A stretch of 12,661 bases of DNA, from positions 1 through 12,661 of the forward strand of contig JASCIV010000766.1 of the NCBI GenBank assembly GCA_030374735.1, read 5' to 3'. The stretch is from Gracilaria caudata (taxonomy: Eukaryota; Rhodophyta; Florideophyceae; Gracilariales; Gracilariaceae). Under the pieces are notes generated by a model. That model did not search any database. It was not told where the DNA came from and worked only from the letters and a program-made list of their open reading frames with translations. The stretch's first letter is position 1. Each line of letters opens with the position of its first letter. Below are positions 7,923-12,661 of the stretch, in pieces. The translations under genes and the position numbers were made by a program.

Positions 7923-9329
7923 ATGTCCCCTACACAGCCCGCGCCGCCTCAGGGCCGCTCCGCCTTTCCGCCGCTACCGCCGCTACCACCCCCAGGCGAC
8001 AAGTACGCTCCTGCCGTGCCGCCCGCTTTGGCCTCGCAGCCCGGTTTTGCCTCGCGGTCTGATATTGCCTCGCAGCCTGGTATTGCCCCGCAGCCTGGTT
8101 TTGCCTTGCAGCCGCACCCGCCGTTTACGGCGCCCTCCCCCACCACCACCTTTGTGTCTGTCCCCGCCGCCACGAGCAGCGCCGAGCCACAAGGCCCGCC
8201 TCGCTGCGAAGGATGCAAGGCGCCACACACAGGCAGGTACGGGTCCGGTCGCTTTTGTTGCGTCTCGTGCGCCAAGAAGGTGGGCGCCCGTCATAAATGG
8301 TCTACTCTTGCCGCCATCGAGTCCGGTGCTGTTCCGTGCGAACCCGAGCCTCGTAGCTCCAGAGCCGATGTTCCTTGCGAAAGTTGTAGCAAACTGCATG
8401 ACAAGAGTTATGGCTCTGGTCGTTTCTGTTCTGTACGTTGTGCTAGACGAATGGCTGCTTTGCGAAAATGGGAAAAAAGTCGACTCGAAAAGTCTAAGCG
8501 ATTGGAGTCCATTCGTCCGGCTATGCTGGCTGCAGCGCCGCCGAGTCCAACATATTATGCGTTGCCGGTGTGGGCGACCAAAAGAAGACGTGTGGCGGCA
8601 GGTGATACTGAGCAGATGCATACTTCGGACAGGGTACCGTCGTTTTACCTGACGGTGCCCTATAGTTTGCTACGGCCCGTGAACTATCCAACGAACTCGC
8701 CATTGCCACCAGTGTGCGCCAGGCCGCCGCTTCCGCAACGTATGTCGGTCGCGCCGGCGGCGGCCGCCGGGCCGGCTTCGACTCGAGTACAGCAACCGCA
8801 TGATAGTTACTTGTCGCCGCAACCGTCGTTGCCAAGGAACACCGTGCCTGATTCGGAATCGATTACGAATAAGGGTTTGCCGTCTGTAAGGAATTTATTG
8901 TATGGGCCGCATGCCGCACTGCCAGCGGACTCGCTGCCCAGGGCGCCTGTACTCGGGGGCGCAAGACCAATGGCGTCGCAACATGCATCGTTGACGATGT
9001 GCGCGGCAGGCACGTTGCCGCACACAGGGGCGTTGCCGCGCACAGGTGCGTTGCCGCGCACAGGCGCGTTGCCGCGCACAGGCGCGTTGCCGCGCACAGG
9101 AGCGTTGCCGCGTGCACATGTGGAGGCGAATGATAGTGCGCTACAACTGAATATGGCTAAGGCTGGCAGCGGCGGTGGCGACGCAACGGGTTTGGCGCCG
9201 GGTGGCGCGAATGGCGTTGAACAGAGCGATGAGAAGCGTGTAGATAACTCGGAGAGTGCGGCGCACGCGCTGCTTTTTCTGCGCGAGAAGAAAAAGCAGC
9301 GCGTGTCCGAGAGTTGTGAAGCTCCATGA
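7923..9329 (+). CDS. Nuclear-looking protein with two CX2CX13CX3C (YGSGRFC) motifs
   Basis: The frame is open from 7800, but its first ATG is at 7923, giving 468 residues. Residues 1-90 are Pro/Ala-rich and include a five-unit hexapeptide repeat (ASQPGF-like, residues 37-66). Two Cys motifs follow with identical spacing: Cys95, 98, 112, 116 in RCEGCKAPHTGRYGSGRFCC, and Cys152, 155, 169, 173 in CESCSKLHDKSYGSGRFCSV. Both continue with a basic helix (KKVGARHKW; RRMAALRKWEKSRLEKSKR). KRRR near residue 220 may be a nuclear localisation signal. The rest is low-complexity, with an ALPRTG repeat at residues 364-398 and an REKKKQR tail. The four-Cys pattern suggests zinc binding, and the basic flanks suggest nucleic-acid contact; both are inferred. 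An out-of-frame ATG at 7775 opens a frame overlapping this start, which matters only if transcription begins upstream of it. Broken relatives of the motif lie at 3740-3910 and 10790-10950. Confidence 0.8.
   Translation: MSPTQPAPPQGRSAFPPLPPLPPPGDKYAPAVPPALASQPGFASRSDIASQPGIAPQPGFALQPHPPFTAPSPTTTFVSVPAATSSAEPQGPPRCEGCKAPHTGRYGSGRFCCVSCAKKVGARHKWSTLAAIESGAVPCEPEPRSSRADVPCESCSKLHDKSYGSGRFCSVRCARRMAALRKWEKSRLEKSKRLESIRPAMLAAAPPSPTYYALPVWATKRRRVAAGDTEQMHTSDRVPSFYLTVPYSLLRPVNYPTNSPLPPVCARPPLPQRMSVAPAAAAGPASTRVQQPHDSYLSPQPSLPRNTVPDSESITNKGLPSVRNLLYGPHAALPADSLPRAPVLGGARPMASQHASLTMCAAGTLPHTGALPRTGALPRTGALPRTGALPRTGALPRAHVEANDSALQLNMAKAGSGGGDATGLAPGGANGVEQSDEKRVDNSESAAHALLFLREKKKQRVSESCEAP
8031..8120 (+). 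repeat. In-frame 18-bp minisatellite, five units
   Basis: Five consecutive 18-base units (8031, 8049, 8067, 8085, 8103) of GCCTCGCAGCCTGGTWTT type encode ASQPGF, ASRSDI, ASQPGI, APQPGF and ALQPHP. The unit length is a multiple of three, so copy changes keep the frame. Confidence 0.85.
9012..9116 (+). repeat. In-frame 18-bp minisatellite, six units
   Basis: Nearly identical units of GCGTTGCCGCGCACAGGN encode TLPHTG, then ALPRTG four times, then a partial ALPRA. Differences between the inner units are mostly in the last (synonymous Gly) base, so the expansion is recent compared with the 8031-8120 array. Confidence 0.9.
9264..9305. repeat. 17-bp perfect inverted repeat with 8-base loop
   Basis: CACGCGCTGCTTTTTCT (9264-9280) is the exact reverse complement of AGAAAAAGCAGCGCGTG (9289-9305), separated by GCGCGAGA. 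It lies in the last codons of the gene ending at 9329 and would form a strong RNA hairpin close to the stop codon. Confidence 0.9.
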
Positions 9330-9369
9330 CGATGCGTGACCAGTAAAATGAACAACTTGGGCAACCAAT

Positions 9370-9891
9370 CTTTATTATTAATTCTCTACGCTCCGGTCGG
9401 CAGCACGGGAAGGGTGATTTGGACATTGATATTGACTCATACTCTTCACGGCAGCATGCTACAACTGCTGTTGATTCTTTTGACAAGAGTCAGTCACTCC
9501 AGGCAGTTGTGCTGGGTGCTGCCACAAGCCCATCGGGTTGAAACACTCGGAATGGATGAACGAGTTCGTCGTTGTAATATATTTCTTCCGATCATCTCTG
9601 AATTACAGGTTTCTGACTCCCATCATTAGACACAGATATTCAGCAATCGCGAATGAACAACTTCTAGCAGAGAAGGACCAACTACAGTTCAGCGGCCTTC
9701 GGCGATTTCTCCGGTTAAATCAAGAAGTGGAGACGAAGTACTACAAGTATGACGCTAGATTGCTTTTGAAAATTCGTCTTGGCATGGTACGAATCGCGCA
9801 TCGCGGAGCCCTACTTGTACGACAACAGATGCCAGAAGAGAACCTAACAGCTGTAAGATGCCCAACTGGAAAAAGTCTTTGTCAATCGTGA
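9370..9891 (+). pseudogene. Unidentified coding relic in three frames
   Basis: Three successive plus-strand frames look coding and abut. From about 9395 to the stop near 9537: GKGDLDIDIDSYSSRQHATT, then VDSFDKSQSLQAVVLGAATS. Next, from about 9535: ETLGMDERVRRCNIFLPIIS. Then, from about 9640 to a stop at 9889-9891: YSAIANEQLLAEKDQLQFSG, LRRFLRLNQEVETKYYKYDA, and a basic helix KIRLGMVRIAHRGALLVRQQ. Each switch needs a frameshift. A CAG-GTTTCT junction near 9608 hints at an intron, but the candidate intervals are only 23-35 bases and do not restore the phase. Charged, amphipathic composition without low complexity supports former coding. I do not recognise the family. It ends where duplication copy 2 starts. 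Confidence 0.4.
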
Positions 9892-10390
9892 AGGTTCTGC
9901 TCTTGGTCTAACAAATGAAAAAAGAAACTCTTTTCGGCATGATCCGTTCTTCTTCCACGGTCCATGTTTGTATTTTCGTTGATTGGTTCTTGAGGATCGT
10001 TCTGAACTGTTGCGATTCGCAGTTATATAAACGGAATATGTGAATGGTAGACTCCTTTGTAGTATGTCCCGCCACATACGTCTTGCTGGTAACAAATTCT
10101 TGCACACCTCGCACTTAAACAGATCCGAGTTGTTTTGAAATATACACATACGTATATCCAGCTGGTGCTTCTGATGAACTGGATGAAAACACTTTTGACG
10201 TAAATGTTGAAGCCTCTCCGAGACTTTCGGGGGTGAGACGAGCAGGTGGAGAAAAAGGTATATGTGCGGGGGTCTGCAGTAGTCAAAACAACCTTCGTCC
10301 CACTTGGATAATACGGTTGGAAGAGTGATGCTTCTGAAAACGCGAAATGGGACGTAAATCACACTTGAACACTTGAAAAACCAGTCCACA
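9880..10390 (-). pseudogene. Decayed C2H2 zinc-finger gene, copy 2
   Basis: Minus-strand fragments in different frames match the intact gene at 11894-12592. The first finger is FKCDLRPIS followed by FQKHHSSNRIIQVG (about 10310-10385), aligning with FKCEFCSKAFGQKQHKTRHIQNVH. The second and third are QKCFHPVHQKHQLDIRMC and NNSDLFKCEVCKN (about 10085-10205), aligning with CSHPFDQKQNLDRHLVKVH and ISDLFKCDVCQMN. A fourth, badly eroded, ends near 9890 with an LLDQEQNLHD-like helix. Frameshifts and lost His and Cys ligands show it is not functional. It preserves the FKCEVC knuckle that copy 1 has mutated, so the two copies have decayed independently. Confidence 0.7.
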
Positions 10391-10789
10391 CTTCCGTCCT
10401 CATTTGTTCTGCCCCTTCTCGAGTCCAACCATACCCATCTTTCATTTTCCGCCCGCTCATTGAGTCCAACACACCCTCATCGCTAGATCGCAACATTTCT
10501 TCACAATTTGGGCTTCTCTCTTCCACCATTGTACCAATCCCTAGGCATTCCCCCTTCACAGCACTTCCTAAGCAAGAATAGATTCATATTGAGATGATAG
10601 TACCGCGATTCGACTTTGGAGTGGCAATGTGATTCTTTCGATGTAATTGTTGAGGACCGCCACTGTGACGAAGTTGGTTTAATCAGTAGAATGATGTTGA
10701 TATTCTCTGGCCTCAGGTCAACAGCTCCTCGATGGCGGCGGGCTGTGCTTCTGAAAGCGAGAAGAAAGCGTTAGAGGCGGGATGTGAGC

Positions 10790-10950
10790 ACCGATGAGAT
10801 AAATCGATAACGCGAACATTGTTCTTCGTCTTCACTAACCTGTTCACGCCATCACACTCTATCGCAGCAAATCGTGTGGCGCGAGATCTATAGCAGACTC
10901 TTCCGGACTTGTACGAATCATCAATGGGCATCGAACAATTGCAGCATGCA
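10790..10950 (-). pseudogene. Broken CX2CX13CX3C (YGSGRFC-type) Cys motif, copy 2
   Basis: The minus strand reads CCNCSMPIDDSYKSGRVC followed by YRSRATRFAAIECDGVNRLV (about 10850-10948). Cys1, Cys2 and Cys3 are present at the expected CX2CX13C spacing; the fourth Cys is Arg. The tail VNRLVKTKNN matches the basic tail after the motif in copy 1. The open frame spans 10713-11114, but the missing ligand and the decayed surroundings suggest a pseudogene. With copy 1, which retains Cys2 and Cys4, it defines an ancestor with an intact motif closely resembling those in the gene at 7923-9329. Confidence 0.6.
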
Positions 10951-11231
10951 GAATATGAAGTTGGCGGCTTGGCAGTTAAGATTGAAAACATTACCCTTGT
11001 AAACAAGCAACGAGAAGATAGGGCGGCTCTGTCTAGCACAATTGAAGTGGATGAAGTGGCACAGTAAGCTTGGTGTAAGGCAAGGCGTAAGACAATGGAT
11101 GCAAAAGAGTCCACGCCTCACACGTTCACAGTTGTATCTGGTGTAACAGTTGGCGTTGAGCTCGCCGCCTTGCGCATTTAGGGTCGCGCATTTACAGTGG
11201 GGCATGTGAAGTGCACGTAGCAGCACGACAC

Positions 11232-11241
11232 GATGACGTGG
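11232..11241 (+). promoter_or_regulatory. Conserved GATGACGTGG element in duplication copy 2
   Basis: Exact match to 4226-4235, extended by CACAGC on the right in both copies and preceded by CG. It lies about 280-380 bases upstream (minus-strand sense) of the broken Cys motif, as in copy 1, and so may be a remnant promoter element. Confidence 0.35.
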
Positions 11242-11475
11242 CACAGCATTACAAAACGCTGTTGGCATTTGTGGTGAAGATAAACAGTTCGTGTTCACAG
11301 GTGCCGATATGTGCCCACATGGACAAAAAGACGAAGAGCCCACAAGCTCAACGATGCAAGTCGATGATCTCCTCCTCTGTGTTCGGTCCGACTTGTCTGC
11401 TTCGACGTCTGCTGTCATACGTCGTACATGGCAGGCATTCGGAAATGTTACACGATGACATTGATTCACAACAGA

Positions 11476-11893
11476 CGCATTCGGCATGGGTTGCACGGGC
11501 ATTCGATTGGATCGTTTCATTTGTACAAATACTCGGCAACGACTTCTGCTTCTCAAGAAGAAAAGTTAAGCAAAACATTCAATGTTAATGCACAATTATA
11601 GCCACGTAATCTAACTCGGTAGCATGTTCTTCAGCCTTGGCTCATTGCAATCCGTCCTCACCACTTACATGCTGATGTCTCCTGGTTGACCTGAGCGTGT
11701 CCACACGTAGCTAACCCCCTCACTCACACCTCCACAACAGACTTCCATACGTGCATACTAATAAAGGAATCACCGATCAACTACCTGCGCTGGACAACCG
11801 AAAAAGTGTCCAAGTGATGCGAGTGGGTTCTTGAAACGTGAGTCACAATGTCCTCCTTCGCGCTGTTGTACCAGTGTCATACTTACTGAAATT
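11476..11893. other. Spacer downstream of the C2H2 gene
   Basis: No gene or repeat seen. On the minus strand, just past the stop codon, an AG/TAAGTATG sequence near 11870 looks like a splice site. No continuation of the zinc-finger frame could be joined through it. Confidence 0.4.
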
Positions 11894-12592
11894 TTAACCG
11901 TATATCTGATGCGCAGATTTCTTGTGGTTAGTTAGCAAACCCCGTCTCGAAAAGTTCATCTGGCAAACATCACACTTGAAAAGATCTGAAATATGGTGCA
12001 CTTTCACGAGGTGTCTGTCCAGATTCTGCTTCTGGTCAAATGGATGAGAACATAGATGGCACACATGTCGACGTCTCTGCAGTTTTGAATTACATTGAAA
12101 GGGCATAAGGGGAAACACATGCAGATAGGAAGGTTAACAAACAAAGGAACTCTTAGTACAAAAGGAGGTAAAATGAAAACATACGTTGTGATGGACATTT
12201 TGGATGTGGCGCGTTTTGTGCTGCTTTTGTCCAAAGGCCTTGGAGCAAAACTCACATTTGAACCGTTTTAGATGGTTGCTGTGGATTGGTATTCGGTTGG
12301 AAGTATCATCCATACGACTCGGGGTCTGGGAAGCGCCGGCAGCGGCGCCGTTACTCTGATGGAAATGCAGGGATGGACCTTGGTTTGAATCGAGGGCGGG
12401 AAAGAGATTGGAAACCGTGGGAAGCTTCACTGAATATTCTTGATTTTCCTGAGACGTTTCCTCAGGAGATAGGATGGGCGGGAGCAGGGGTTCAGATCCA
12501 GATTGAGGGGGCATGTGCACACGCGGAGTGGGGTTCAGTCCTCTCCTCTCCAAAAAGTCCTGGAACTGCGTTGAACTTTGATCATCATCCAT
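11894..12592 (-). CDS. C2H2 zinc-finger protein, two exons
   Basis: Exon 1 (12592-12185) and exon 2 (12076-11894) join in phase 0 to encode 196 residues. Residues 1-105 are Ser/Pro/Gln-rich and acidic at the start (MDDDQSS), without recognised domains. Three C2H2 fingers with CX2CX12HX4H spacing follow: Cys113, Cys116, His129, His134; Cys142, Cys145, His158, His163; Cys171, Cys174, His187, His192. Removing the intron gives a seven-residue linker between fingers 1 and 2, the same as between fingers 2 and 3, which strongly supports the splice. The stop directly follows IYG; the two decayed relatives continue past that point, so this protein may be a shortened family member. Probable role: sequence-specific DNA binding in the nucleus. 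An in-frame TAA lies about 19 codons upstream of the ATG. A TTTCTCACAG acceptor-like sequence near 12620 leaves open an extra 5' exon. Confidence 0.75.
12077..12184 (-). other. Predicted 108-bp GT-AG intron of the C2H2 gene
   Basis: The donor is GTATGT at 12184-12179, directly after the HHN codons of finger 1. The acceptor is CTGCAG ending at 12077, directly before AGACGTCGACAT (RRRH). The inside is pyrimidine-rich, carries in-frame stop codons, and includes a TACTAA branch-point-like sequence at 12158-12153. Confidence 0.75.
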
Positions 12593-12661
12593 TCCAATAT
12601 GAATCGAGTGCTCTGTGAGAAAAGGATAGCAGCAGTGTTATGAAGAAGGGATGTCGAAGAG

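Larger units (their letters stand above)
9880..11475. repeat. Ancient segmental duplication, copy 2
   Basis: Direct-orientation counterpart of 2690-4400, with the same order of decayed finger gene, broken Cys motif and ACGT element. The low-coordinate edge is set by the last recognisable finger (a DQEQNLHD-like helix near 9890). The high-coordinate edge is set by a matching TTCGG...TGTTA.AC segment near 4361-4385 and 11438-11462. Confidence 0.7.

Noticed and set aside
7912..8652. 246-codon open frame on the plus strand, and large minus-strand frames across 7949-9364
   Set aside because: They are shadows of the GC-rich gene at 7923-9329. The chosen frame has the repeated Cys motifs and in-frame 18-bp repeats; the others show only arginine- and alanine-rich noise.
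10921..11556. 211-codon minus-strand open frame
   Set aside because: It overlaps the broken Cys motif in another frame, has no recognisable domain, and the matching part of duplication copy 1 is not open.
1..12661. tRNA, rRNA, CRISPR arrays, transposase genes or terminal inverted repeats
   Set aside because: I looked on both strands and found no T-loop-like tRNA core, no rRNA signature, no regularly spaced repeats, and no recognisable transposase or integrase motif.

Overview
The window looks nuclear and eukaryotic. The two intact genes closest to recognised families have eukaryotic features: an armadillo-like helical-repeat protein and a C2H2 zinc-finger gene with a canonical GT-AG intron. 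There are no bacterial ribosome-binding sites or operons, genes are sparse, and the spacers are full of decayed gene pieces. The mix of C2H2 fingers with QKQ-type helices, CX2CX13CX3C 'YGSGRFC' motifs and armadillo-like proteins reminds me of a unicellular red alga such as Porphyridium. That is an inference from protein style, not a database result.

Layout. Positions 1-1500 hold fragments: a truncated copy of the armadillo gene (121-445) joined directly to an opposite-strand fragment of another gene (445-545), and a weak armadillo-like relic near 1281-1448. Positions 1500-2690 hold no gene I can support, only a perfect palindrome, a short tandem repeat and a (CT)12 tract. Positions 2690-4400 and about 9880-11475 are two diverged direct copies of one segment. 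On the minus strand each carries a broken C2H2 multi-finger gene and, upstream of it, a broken CX2CX13CX3C motif; further up lies a conserved promoter-like ACGT element.

Between the two copies sit an intact armadillo-like gene (4682-6298, +), a decayed or small spliced minus-strand gene (about 6500-7180), and a GC-rich gene for a nuclear-looking protein with two intact CX2CX13CX3C motifs and two in-frame 18-bp minisatellites (7923-9329, +). An unidentified three-frame coding relic follows (about 9370-9891, +). The right end holds an intact C2H2 gene (exons 12185-12592 and 11894-12076, minus) with three fingers and a predicted 108-bp intron.

These genes do not form an obvious pathway. The common theme is duplication and decay of a few families (C2H2, YGSGRFC-type Cys motif, armadillo-like), with one intact member of each family still present beside its broken relatives. 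The likely cellular roles, DNA or RNA binding and protein scaffolding, are inferred from the folds only.
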